Shown: piece after piece, positions 52,348 through 59,987 of the stretch | How positions within the stretch are numbered: position 1 is the stretch's first letter | Layout: each line of letters opens with the position of its first letter | Source: Glutamicibacter soli | GTDB lineage: Bacteria; Actinomycetota; Actinomycetes; Actinomycetales; Micrococcaceae | Reading direction: 5' to 3' | Assembly (NCBI RefSeq): GCF_003309065.1 | Contig: NZ_POAF01000009.1 | Span: 1 to 64,000 of the forward strand | DNA: 64,000 bases | Program-made: the position numbers and the translations under genes | The notes under the pieces: model-generated | Seen by the model: only the letters and a program-made list of their open reading frames with translations | Told to the model about the DNA's origin: nothing | Databases searched by the model: none

Positions 52348-53598
52348 ATGATGGCGCGCAAAGTAGTGATCACCGGTCTCGGAGCCACCACCCCCATCGG
52401 TGGGGACGTCCCTACCCTGTGGGAGAACGCCCTGAAGGGTGTTTCCGGCGCCGCAACCATGGAAGACAGCTGGGTCGAGGAATACGACCTGCCGGTGACC
52501 TTCGCCGCCCGCGCCTCCGTGCAGCCTTCCGAGGTGCTGACCCGCCCGGAGACCAAGCGCATGGACCCGTCCACGCAGTTCGCCGTCGTGGCGGCCCGCG
52601 AGGCCTGGGCCGACTCGGGCCTGTCCAAGGACGACGTCGACCGCAACAAGCTTGCCGTGGCCTTCGCCACCGGCATCGGCGGCGTCTGGACGCTGCTGAA
52701 CGCCTGGGACACCCTGAAGGAAAAGGGCCCGCGCCGCGTGCTGCCGATGACCGTGCCGATGCTGATGCCCAACGGCCCGGCAGCCGCGGTGTCGCTGGAC
52801 CTGGGAGCCGCCGGCGGCGCCCACACCCCCGTCTCCGCCTGCGCATCGGGCACCGAGGCCATGCACGTGGGCATGGAGCTGATCCGCGCCGGCAAGGCCG
52901 ACGTGGTCATGGTCGGCGGCGCGGAAGCCGCCATCCACCCGATGCCGATTGCAGCGTTCTCCTCCATGCACGCCCTCTCGCGCCGCAACGACGATCCGGC
53001 CAAGGCTTCGCGCCCGTACGACGTGGACCGCGACGGCTTCGTGATGGGCGAAGGCGCCGGCGCACTGGTGCTGGAGTCCGAGGAGCACGCGCTGGCCCGC
53101 GGCGCCCGCATCTACGCCGAGCTGGCAGGCTCGTCGGTCACCGCCGATGCCTACCACATCACCGCGCCGGACCCGGAGGGCCTGGGCGCCACCCGCGCGC
53201 TGAAGGCCGCCATGTACGACGGCCGCATCCAGCCGGAGGACGTGGTGCACGTGAACGCGCACGCCACCTCCACCCCGGTAGGCGACAAGCCCGAGTACAC
53301 CGCGCTGAAGGCCGCCCTGGGCGACCAGCTGGACAATGTCCTGGTCTCCGCCACCAAGTCGCAGATGGGCCACCTGCTTGGCGCATCCGGCGCCGTGGAG
53401 TCCGTGCTGACCACCCTGGCGATCTACCACCGCAAGGCCCCGGTCACCATCAACCTGGACAACCAGGATCCGGAGATCCCGCTGAACGTCGTCACCGGCG
53501 CTCCGGCCGACCTGCCGGCCGAGGGCTCGATCGTCGCGCTGAACAACTCCTTCGGCTTCGGCGGCCACAACGCCGTCGTCGCGATCCGCAGCATCTAG
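52348..53598 (+). CDS. fabF: beta-ketoacyl-ACP synthase II
   Basis: A 416-residue condensing enzyme for chain elongation. ATG codons at 52348 and 52351 are adjacent; both give ARKVVITGLGATTPIGGD. The catalytic triad is visible: Cys in SACASGTEAMHVGM, His in VNAHATSTPVGD and His in KSQMGHLLGASGA. The C-terminal NNSFGFGGHNAVVAI is typical. It uses malonyl-ACP and acyl-ACP; starting units normally come from FabH, which is absent nearby. A strong terminator follows. Confidence 0.96.
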   Translation: MMARKVVITGLGATTPIGGDVPTLWENALKGVSGAATMEDSWVEEYDLPVTFAARASVQPSEVLTRPETKRMDPSTQFAVVAAREAWADSGLSKDDVDRNKLAVAFATGIGGVWTLLNAWDTLKEKGPRRVLPMTVPMLMPNGPAAAVSLDLGAAGGAHTPVSACASGTEAMHVGMELIRAGKADVVMVGGAEAAIHPMPIAAFSSMHALSRRNDDPAKASRPYDVDRDGFVMGEGAGALVLESEEHALARGARIYAELAGSSVTADAYHITAPDPEGLGATRALKAAMYDGRIQPEDVVHVNAHATSTPVGDKPEYTALKAALGDQLDNVLVSATKSQMGHLLGASGAVESVLTTLAIYHRKAPVTINLDNQDPEIPLNVVTGAPADLPAEGSIVALNNSFGFGGHNAVVAIRSI

Positions 53599-53612
53599 CA
53601 GCAGCTGTGCCC

Positions 53613-53650
53613 CCGCGGGCCGGAACCGAGCATTCGGTTCCGGCCCGCGG
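53613..53650 (+). terminator. terminator of the fab cluster
   Basis: A perfect 17-bp hairpin (CCGCGGGCCGGAACCGA and complement, loop GCAT) starts 14 nt after the fabF stop. The T-run is weak, as is usual in GC-rich Actinobacteria. Confidence 0.82.
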
Positions 53651-53749
53651 CGCGTTAACTGCACGTCCCTATTGTCGCCGGGCGCCGGGCGTTGCTACGC
53701 TCGATCTCGACAGGCCACCGATCATTTTCCACCTTTTAGGAGCCGCATC

Positions 53750-54325
53750 ATGCGCACCTTGATCGCCACCGCATTCATCTCGCTGGACGGGGTCATGGAG
53801 GCGCCCGGCGGCGAACCCGGCTACCGCAACTCCGGCTGGACCATGAGCTCGGTGGACTTCGACCCGGCCGCCTACGAGATGAAGGGCACCGAACAGGGCG
53901 AGGCCACGGCTCTGCTGCTGGGGCGCCGCAGCTACCAGGCCTTCTCCCCCGTCTGGCCGGCGATGACCGAGGAATTCCCCGGCTACAACGCGATGCCCAA
54001 GTACGTGGTCTCCACGACGCTCAAGGACAAGGACCTGGTGGACAACTGGGGCGAAACCACGATCCTGCGTTCGGCCTCCGACGTGGCCCGGCTGCGCGCC
54101 AGCGACGGCGGACCGATCAGCATCCACGGCTCCGCGACGCTGGTCCACTCGCTGCAGGAGCACCACCTGATCGACCGCTACCACCTGCTGGTTTTCCCGG
54201 TGCTGCTCGGCGCCGGCAAGCGCCTGTTCAGCAGCGCCGACCTGGACGCGCAGAAGCTCAAGCTCGTCGACTCCGCCGTCTATTCCAACGGCATCCAGAA
54301 GAACGTGTTCGACGTGCTGCGCTGA
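53750..54325 (+). CDS. dihydrofolate reductase-like (RibD C-terminal) protein
   Basis: A 191-residue protein of the RibD C-terminal/DHFR-like fold. ATG at 53750 follows TTTAGGAG and starts MRTLIATAFISLDGVMEAPG. Family landmarks are ALLLGRRSYQAFSPVWP, NAMPKYVVSTTL, ISIHGSATLVHSLQEHHLID and the closing DVLR. Such proteins bind NADPH and reduce pterin-like or other small substrates; the physiological one is unknown. It lies between the fab cluster and DUF3145, which are normally neighbours. Confidence 0.9.
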   Translation: MRTLIATAFISLDGVMEAPGGEPGYRNSGWTMSSVDFDPAAYEMKGTEQGEATALLLGRRSYQAFSPVWPAMTEEFPGYNAMPKYVVSTTLKDKDLVDNWGETTILRSASDVARLRASDGGPISIHGSATLVHSLQEHHLIDRYHLLVFPVLLGAGKRLFSSADLDAQKLKLVDSAVYSNGIQKNVFDVLR

Positions 54326-54339
54326 TCTGCGCTCCTGCG

Positions 54340-54714
54340 CTACAGATAGGGCCGGGTGATCAGCTCGAGGTAGTGGCCCGACGGGTCCAGCAGGTAGACG
54401 CCCCGGCCGCCGTGCTCGCGGTTGATCTGCCCGGCCAGCTGGCGCTGCGGATCGGCCCAGTGCTCGATCCCGCGCGCGCCGATCAGCGCGCAGGCCCGAT
54501 CGAAGTGCGCATCATCGAGCAGATATGCGTAGTGCTGCGGCGGGAACTGCATTGGCGGCGTGGCGAATTGCAGCAGCACGCCGCCGCCGATGCCGATGTT
54601 TTGGAACGGCCCCCAAGAGGGCTACCGCTCGGCCTCCAGCAGCTCGATGTAGAACTCGGCCATCTGGGCCGCGTCGGTCGAGGCGATGATGGTGTGGTTG
54701 AAGTGCGCGGTCAT
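54340..54714 (-). pseudogene. VOC-family gene broken by one in-frame stop
   Basis: From ATG 54714, preceded by GAGAGGGAAAC, a VOC protein is encoded: MTAHFNHTIIASTDAAQMAE, FYIELLEAER, then a TAG at 54622-54624, then in the same frame PSWGPFQNIGIGGGVLLQF, a His-Tyr region, and GVYLLDPSGHYLELITRPYL. The stop is the only lesion: reading through gives a full-length 124-residue protein with conserved metal-binding positions. No frameshift is present. It is either a recent pseudogene, a site of translational read-through, or a sequencing error. Confidence 0.85.
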
Positions 54715-54883
54715 GTTTCCCTCTCGTTGTACGGTTTCCGGTGTGCTTGGAAGGTGCATACGCAGGGAGGAGCGCGGATCAGGGAACGACCAGATGGCCG
54801 TTCCGGGAGCGGCCTGTGGTGGCCTGACTGGTCTTCATCACGATCGATCCTAGCACCAGAGGGTCGTCAGAAGGCAGATGCAC

Positions 54884-54916
54884 AAAATGCGATCCCCCGC
54901 AGGGGGATCGCATTTT
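54884..54916. terminator. hairpin between the VOC pseudogene and DUF3145
   Basis: A perfect 15-bp hairpin (AAAATGCGATCCCCC and complement, loop GCA) is followed on the plus strand by GTTTTAGG. It lies about 80 nt downstream of the minus-strand DUF3145 gene, for which it may be a terminator, though the T-run fits the plus strand better. Confidence 0.6.
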
Positions 54917-54994
54917 GTTTTAGGTAACAACCCCGCACCACCGGGGCTGGATCCGGGCCGGCTCGCGCAGACTCGGAGACTAGTTAACCAGTGG

Positions 54995-55498
54995 CTAAAC
55001 CACCTGGTTGAGCCATCGAACAGAGGAGTTCTCCCCTGCATGTCGGAAGGGTTCGAGCTCCTCATCCCAAGCCTCGCCCAGGGCAATGGACATTTCCTGG
55101 TAGAAGATCGAGGGATTGCCGTCGCCCTTTTCATAGGCCCAGCGGATGCGCTCTTCGCTGATCATGACGTTGCCGGCCGTGTCGATGGTGGCGTGGAAGA
55201 TCCCCAGATCCGGGGTCACCGACCAGCGGCTGCCGTCGACGCCCGGGCTCGGGTCCTCGGTGATTTCGAATCGCAGATGCTGCCACCCGTGGATTGCGCT
55301 GGTCAGCAACGCGCCAGTGCCTTGGGGTCCTACCCACTCAATTTCGGCACGACGAAAGCCGGGTGCAGCGTGCTGTTCGGTCCATTCCATCTTGACCGGT
55401 TTTCCGAGCACGGACCCGATTGCCCATTCCAGATGTGGGCATAGCGCAGCAGTGGCGGAATGAATATAAATTACGCCCCTGGTCATCGGTGCAGACAT
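54995..55498 (-). CDS. DUF3145 family protein
   Basis: A 167-residue actinobacterial protein: TRGVIYIHSATAALCPHLEW, WVGPQGTGALLTSAIHGWQH, and RWAYEKGDGNPSIFYQEMSI are family hallmarks. ATG at 55498 is preceded by GGAGGATG. DUF3145 genes usually lie close to fabF in this phylum, in keeping with the location here, 1.4 kb away and convergent with it. The function is unknown; a connection with fatty-acid metabolism is suggested by conserved neighbourhood. Confidence 0.93.
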   Translation of the reverse strand: MSAPMTRGVIYIHSATAALCPHLEWAIGSVLGKPVKMEWTEQHAAPGFRRAEIEWVGPQGTGALLTSAIHGWQHLRFEITEDPSPGVDGSRWSVTPDLGIFHATIDTAGNVMISEERIRWAYEKGDGNPSIFYQEMSIALGEAWDEELEPFRHAGENSSVRWLNQVV

Positions 55499-55639
55499 GC
55501 CATCCTCCGTACGGTGTTGATCGTCTTCCCCTACGTCAACATCGTGGTGGTGCAGCTACCGCCGATAGTTCCATTTTGCCCGATGAACAGCACTTTTCGC
55601 TACTCGGGAGGGTAATTAGGAGGGAATTGGTAGATTCCC

Positions 55640-56632
55640 TCAGGCGCGCGGGTGCGCCTGCCGGTAGCTTTGGCGCAGCCGGTCCACCGAAACATGGGTG
55701 TAGAGCTGGGTCGTGGCCAGCGACGCGTGGCCGAGGAACTCCTGGACTGCGCGCAGATCCGCTCCACCATCGAGCAAATGGGTGGCCACCGTATGGCGCA
55801 GGGCATGCGGCCCGCTGGCGGCGGTATCCCCCAGCGATTTCAGCGCCTGCGAAATCACGTCGCGGGCCTGGCGCACATTCAACCTGCCGCCGCGCACGCC
55901 GACCAGCAGGGCGCCCTGGGCCTTTTCCTCGTCGACCAGAACGGCCCGATGGGTCAGCAGCCAGGAGGTCAGCACCCGCTGGGCGGGATTGCCGAACGGC
56001 ACCATCCGTTCCTTGTTGCCCTTGCCGACAACCTTCAGCGTGCGGCGGCTGAAATCCAGATCCTTCACGTCCAAGGAGACCAGTTCGCTGATGCGCAGCC
56101 CCGAGGCGTAGAGCAGCTCGGCGATCACGCGGTCGCGGGCGTGGACCGCCAGCTGCTGCGGGCTCTGCGGCGCCTCATCGTCCGCCGCGCCGTCCTGTCC
56201 GGTGTGCTCGCCGGTATCCGCGAGCAGCCGGTCGATCTGCCCGGGTTGCAGCACATGCGGCAGGCGGCGCTCCTTCTTCGGCGCGGCCAGGCGCAGGGCC
56301 GGATCCTCGGCCACCAGCTGGTGCTTCAGCGCCCAGGCGAAGAAGTTCTTCACCGAGGAGATGCGCCGCGCGATAGTGGTGCGCGAGATCTGCGCTTCGT
56401 GCATGCTGGCCAGCCACTCGCGCAGCATCTCCACGTCGACATGGTGCGGTGCGCTGACCTGCCGGGTGGAGTGCAGGAACGTGCCCATGGTGCGCAGGTC
56501 GACCTCGTAGGCGCGCAGCGTGTTTTCGCTGCGCCCGCGCTGCAAGCGCAGGTAATCCAGATAGTCGGCGACCGGTTCGGCGAACGAGGCCGGCAGCTGC
56601 GGGGTCTTGGTGGCGTTGGTGTCCTGCTTCAT
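55640..56632 (-). CDS. xerC: tyrosine recombinase XerC
   Basis: A 330-residue site-specific recombinase resolving chromosome dimers at dif with XerD. The SAM-like N-terminal domain (YLDYLRLQRGRSENTLRAYE) precedes the catalytic domain with Arg in ASGLRISELVSL, His-x-x-Arg in GPHALRHTVATHLL, His in LGHASLATTQ and the nucleophile Tyr in QLYTHVSVDRL. An insertion of about 20 residues (TGEHTGQDGAADDEAPQSPQ) lengthens a loop. ATG at 56632 is the best start; GAAGGG is very close to it. It follows dprA on the same strand, the usual actinobacterial order. Confidence 0.93.
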   Translation of the reverse strand: MKQDTNATKTPQLPASFAEPVADYLDYLRLQRGRSENTLRAYEVDLRTMGTFLHSTRQVSAPHHVDVEMLREWLASMHEAQISRTTIARRISSVKNFFAWALKHQLVAEDPALRLAAPKKERRLPHVLQPGQIDRLLADTGEHTGQDGAADDEAPQSPQQLAVHARDRVIAELLYASGLRISELVSLDVKDLDFSRRTLKVVGKGNKERMVPFGNPAQRVLTSWLLTHRAVLVDEEKAQGALLVGVRGGRLNVRQARDVISQALKSLGDTAASGPHALRHTVATHLLDGGADLRAVQEFLGHASLATTQLYTHVSVDRLRQSYRQAHPRA

Positions 56633-56663
56633 CCCTTCGAGGATACCGCGACGCACCTGCGGG

Positions 56664-57200
56664 TTAGGTGCGCGCCAGCTTCCACCCCGCGTCGTTGCGA
56701 ACCGCCAAGCCGCGGCCCTGCAAGGTGGACAGCCCGCGCAGCGTCTGCAGGATCGTGACGCCGCTGCGCGCTGAGATCTCATCCGGGCTCATCGGCCTGG
56801 TGAAGGACAAGACGTCGTAGAGCATGCCGACCTCCGCGGGCAGCCCGTCCACCGGACGCTGACGCGGGTCGTCGGGTTCACTGGCGGCAACGCCGGCGGG
56901 TGCGTCTGGCCCGAGGCCCAGCAGCTCGGCCGCCTCGGCGGGTGCGTCTGGCCCGAGGCCCAGCAGCTCGGCCGCCTCGGCGGGGCTGGAGATCAGTTCG
57001 GCGGCTCCGGAGCGGATCAGCCGGTGGGTGCCCGCCGAGTTCGGCGAGAACACGCTGCCGGGCACCGCCGCGACATCCCTGCCCAGCTCCACGGCATGGC
57101 TTGCCGTGTTCAGCGCCCCGGAGCGGTGCCGCGCCTCGGTGATGATGGTCAACCTGCTGAAGGCGGCAATCAACCGGTTGCGGTTGCGGAAACGTACAAT
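56664..57200 (-). pseudogene. dprA: dprA, C-terminal part cut by a mobile element
   Basis: The frame encodes the second half of DNA-processing protein A: RNRLIAAFSRLTIITEARHR, SGALNTASHAVELGRDV, AAVPGSVFSPNSAGTHRLIR, and the C-terminal winged helix (SPDEISARSGVTILQTL). The reading frame remains DprA-like back to about F-R-N-R-N-R, then homology stops at about 57200 where the recombinase gene begins on the other strand. The N-terminal Rossmann part (about 170-200 residues) is absent from the window. DprA loads RecA on incoming single-stranded DNA in natural transformation, so the function should be lost. A 42-bp tandem repeat lengthens the linker. Confidence 0.9.
56894..56984. repeat. 42-bp tandem duplication in dprA
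   Basis: Two exact 42-bp copies plus 7 bases of a third start at 56894 and 56936. They encode the repeated 14-residue block EAAELLGLGPDAPA in the linker before the C-terminal winged helix of DprA. The period is a multiple of three, so the frame is kept. Confidence 0.95.
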
Positions 57201-57206
57201 GCATGT

Positions 57207-58649
57207 ATGACGACTATCGCCGCCGTGTACGCCCGCCAGTCCCTCGACGTGACCGAGGGCATCGACCGCCAGCTAGAACGCTGCCGCCGCCTGATCGAGG
57301 CGCGCGGCTGGACTGTGGGCCCGGAATATCAGGACAATGACACCTCCGCTGCCAAGCAACGAGGACCGGGCACCGCCTGGTACTCCATGCTAGAGGACCT
57401 CACCGCCAAGAAAGCCGACGTTGTCGTCGCCGTGGACCTGGACCGCCTCCTGCGCTCCACCCGCGACTTGATCGCGATCACCGACACCGGCGCCCGGGTG
57501 CTCACCGTCGACGGGGAAATCGACCTCACGACCGCCGACGGCGAGTTCCGCGCGACGATGCTGGCCGGCATTGCCCGCTTCGAGGTGCGCCGCAAGGGAG
57601 AGCGCCAGAAGCGTGCCAACGAGGCCCGCGCAGCCAAGGGCATCCCCGGCCCTGGCCGGCGCAGGTACGGCTACGAGAGCGACGGCATCACCCCTCGCGA
57701 AGCGGAGGCCCAGCACGTCCGCCGCGCGTTCCAGCACGTTGCCGACGGCGGATCGCTTCGGTCGTTGCTCTTGTGGTTCCTCGACAACAAGATCGACCCG
57801 GCACCGGGCAAGCTCTGGGATCAGCGGCGCCTACGCGACATGCTCCTGAATCCTTGGTACAGCGGCTCCATGATCCACCGGGGCAAGGTCATACCCTCCG
57901 AGGTGATTGTCCCGATCGTAGCGCCGGAGCTGGCCGAGGAGGTCCGGGCTATCCTGTCCGACCCGTCGCGCACCACCTCGCCCGGCCCCGCCCCGCGTCA
58001 CCTGCTCTCGCACCTGCTCTATTGCGGCGAGTGCGGGAGCCCGATGTATTACATGCGCGGGTATATGTGCAAGGTCGCGCCCAATCACGTCCACATCGCC
58101 AAGCACATCATCGAGCCGTTCATCGTCGACCAAGTTGCCCTCGCGTTCGCCTCCTCAGGTTCCAGCATTGCCCCCGCCTCGCCTGGCGCACTGAACCTGT
58201 CCGCCCTGGTCGACGCCCACGCGCGTAACGCTGAGGCCGTGACCGCCGTCCTGGCGGACCGCGACGAGGGCCTCGTGCCCGCTAGTGTCGCCCGCACGCG
58301 CCTGCTGGAACTCAAGACTGCCCGCGAGAAAATCGAGGCGGACCTGGAGCGGGCCCGCAGCGAGAAGTCGGCCTCCTCCGTGCTGGCGACGGTGGCCGAG
58401 GAGCTGCTGGTCGGCACGTCGGCAAGCATGGCCGAGTTTTCCAGCGCGAAGCGCACTATCGCGGAGCGGTTCCTGGCGCTGGATCTGGACCGCCAGCGGT
58501 CGGTCATCGGCTCGCTCATGTACATAGAGGTAACGAAACCGCAGGGCGGAACGCCGGCGGAGCGTGCGCCGCAGCGCCGAGTGATCGTAAGTCATACGAC
58601 AGCTACAAAGCTGAACCCCGAAACGCCGCCGGAAACGTACGACGACTGA
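57207..58649 (+). CDS. large serine recombinase (integrase)
   Basis: A 480-residue site-specific recombinase. ATG at 57207 gives MTTIAAVYARQSLDVTEGI: the resolvase domain with nucleophile Ser12 in YARQS and the following RQLERC. Further family features are DRLLRSTRDL, LAGIARFEVRRKGERQKRAN, the recombinase domain PGRRRYGYESDGITP, a zinc ribbon CGECGSPMYYMRGYMC and a coiled-coil segment (about residues 335-400). These enzymes integrate phages and integrative elements by attP x attB recombination and usually sit next to attL, as here. A directionality factor is needed for excision and was not identified. Confidence 0.96.
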   Translation: MTTIAAVYARQSLDVTEGIDRQLERCRRLIEARGWTVGPEYQDNDTSAAKQRGPGTAWYSMLEDLTAKKADVVVAVDLDRLLRSTRDLIAITDTGARVLTVDGEIDLTTADGEFRATMLAGIARFEVRRKGERQKRANEARAAKGIPGPGRRRYGYESDGITPREAEAQHVRRAFQHVADGGSLRSLLLWFLDNKIDPAPGKLWDQRRLRDMLLNPWYSGSMIHRGKVIPSEVIVPIVAPELAEEVRAILSDPSRTTSPGPAPRHLLSHLLYCGECGSPMYYMRGYMCKVAPNHVHIAKHIIEPFIVDQVALAFASSGSSIAPASPGALNLSALVDAHARNAEAVTAVLADRDEGLVPASVARTRLLELKTAREKIEADLERARSEKSASSVLATVAEELLVGTSASMAEFSSAKRTIAERFLALDLDRQRSVIGSLMYIEVTKPQGGTPAERAPQRRVIVSHTTATKLNPETPPETYDD

Positions 58650-58721
58650 CGCCGAGGGTGACTCTATGCGCAAACGACGATCTTCCAATACACTCCCCAT
58701 CTATGTTCGAGAGCAGCACCG

Positions 58722-58779
58722 CTTAAGCACTAATAGGAAAGTGACAGGTATACGTAAGTTTGAACAAAGTCTCACCCTC
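58722..58779 (+). repeat. element repeat, copy A
   Basis: The first of three related copies. Shared positions are CTTAAG (1-6), AATAGGAAAGTGA (11-23), AAAGTC (45-50) and ACCCTC (53-58), all at identical spacing. It lies just after the recombinase gene and overlaps the end of the endonuclease VII-like gene by a few bases. It faces copy B' across 3.49 kb. Confidence 0.75.
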
Positions 58780-59281
58780 CCACGGATTTACCCGCACCGA
58801 CGACGCTCGCAGCCCGGCGTATGTAGGCTGCAGCAAGTTCCAGCCGTTCCGGCGAGTCGCCAAAGTGGCCCAGACCAAAGTTGCAACCGGAGCACAAGAG
58901 GCCACGAACAGCCCCAGTTGCATGATCGTGGTCAATGTACAACGTCATTGTTTGTTCCTGCCCGCATACGGCGCACCGGCCGCCCTGCTGGCGCTCCATC
59001 TGCAGGTAGGCTCCGAGTTCCAGGCCGTACAGCTTGATAATTTGGTTGTATCGCCTCTTGTGATTTTCCGAGCAATACCTGCGCGCCACACCAGGCGTAG
59101 CGTCGGCAGTGAATTCTTTACCGCAGGGGCAGGTGACGCGGTAACTACCTCGGCGACGGCGATACACTTGGCATTCATCGCATAGCGTCCGTGGCGCACC
59201 TGGCCGGCGTGCTTCAGAGAAGGTCGTGCCGCACTGCTTACATAAGCGGGTCAGCAAGGACTCCAGCTTTTGGTCGGTCAT
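58772..59281 (-). CDS. endonuclease VII-like HNH nuclease
   Basis: About 169 residues from ATG 59281 (alternatives at 59293 and 59311). Zinc-type pairs CKQCGTTF and CDEC, a CPCGKEFTADATPGVARRYC segment, and the endonuclease VII core CAVCGQEQTMTLYIDHDHATG followed by VRGLLCSGCNFGLGHFGDSP are clear. The family includes T4 gp49, which cuts Holliday junctions and other branched DNA, and many phage and actinobacterial HNH proteins. In this element it may be a phage resolvase relic or part of the cargo. It is transcribed toward the recombinase gene. Its GC content is lower than that of host genes. Confidence 0.88.
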   Translation of the reverse strand: MTDQKLESLLTRLCKQCGTTFSEARRPGAPRTLCDECQVYRRRRGSYRVTCPCGKEFTADATPGVARRYCSENHKRRYNQIIKLYGLELGAYLQMERQQGGRCAVCGQEQTMTLYIDHDHATGAVRGLLCSGCNFGLGHFGDSPERLELAAAYIRRAASVVGAGKSVGG

Positions 59282-59444
59282 GGATATGAGCATACTTCCA
59301 TCCAGTAGCAATTAAAAGATCAGGCCGACAACCCATTCTTCAAATCTTTGGCACAGTCACTCAGCACGGGTATCCGACACACCCAAGTTCCAAGCTACGC
59401 CGACCCGGCGGGCACTATAGGCTAAGCAGCATGCGAAGGAACAA

Positions 59445-59987
59445 ATGGTAGCCGTGTCTCCAGAAATCGTACGTGGCTCGCCCGAACGGATATCGAATCA
59501 CAAAGAGCAGCTACAGCTCGGCTACTTGCGCGCAGTAGTAGCGGCGGCCGGGTGCGTGATAGTCGGCGAGCCTACGATCGACGAGGGCACGGACATCATG
59601 ATAAAGCACCGCCGCCGCGAACCGGACAACACCATCCGTGATGCTTTCTTAGAGCTCCAGTTAAAAGCAACTGAAAGCGTATTTGACCCATCCGCGCAGT
59701 ATGTGACAGCGAAGATGCGCCGTGACCGGTACGACGAGTACCGAAGCACTAACCTATCGGTCCCAAAAATCGTTGTTGTTATGACCTTGCCCGGCGAGCA
59801 AAAGGACTGGGTGACAGCCAGTCACGATGCCCTGACCATTCGGCACTGCTCCTATTGGGTGAACCTTGCCGGCGCTAAGGCGTCTACCGCCCAGCGACCT
59901 ACATTCAGAGCTCCGACTGCGAATGTCCTAGACGATGTCGCGCTTTGCCTCATAATGGAACGAATCCACAACGGAGGCCAACCATGA
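59445..59987 (+). CDS. DUF4365 protein, predicted PD-(D/E)XK-like nuclease
   Basis: A 180-residue protein of the DUF4365 family. ATG at 59445 follows AAGGAA. The core reads NHKEQLQLGYLRAVVAAAGC (Glu21), EPTIDEGTDIMIK (Asp50) and AFLELQLKATES (Gln72-x-Lys74), then a hydrophobic strand VPKIVVVMTLPGE and CSYWVNL. Glu...Asp...Q-x-K is the order of a PD-(D/E)XK-type active site, in its Q-x-K variant as in Mrr-like enzymes; activity is therefore plausible but not shown. Its stop overlaps the start of the next gene (ATGA), so both are made together. It lies in a mobile element, a frequent location of DUF4365 genes. Confidence 0.8.
   Translation: MVAVSPEIVRGSPERISNHKEQLQLGYLRAVVAAAGCVIVGEPTIDEGTDIMIKHRRREPDNTIRDAFLELQLKATESVFDPSAQYVTAKMRRDRYDEYRSTNLSVPKIVVVMTLPGEQKDWVTASHDALTIRHCSYWVNLAGAKASTAQRPTFRAPTANVLDDVALCLIMERIHNGGQP

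Noticed and set aside
51955-53664. 569-codon minus-strand frame opposite acpP and fabF
   Set aside because: It spans two genuine genes and their gap, has low-complexity antisense composition and no domain.
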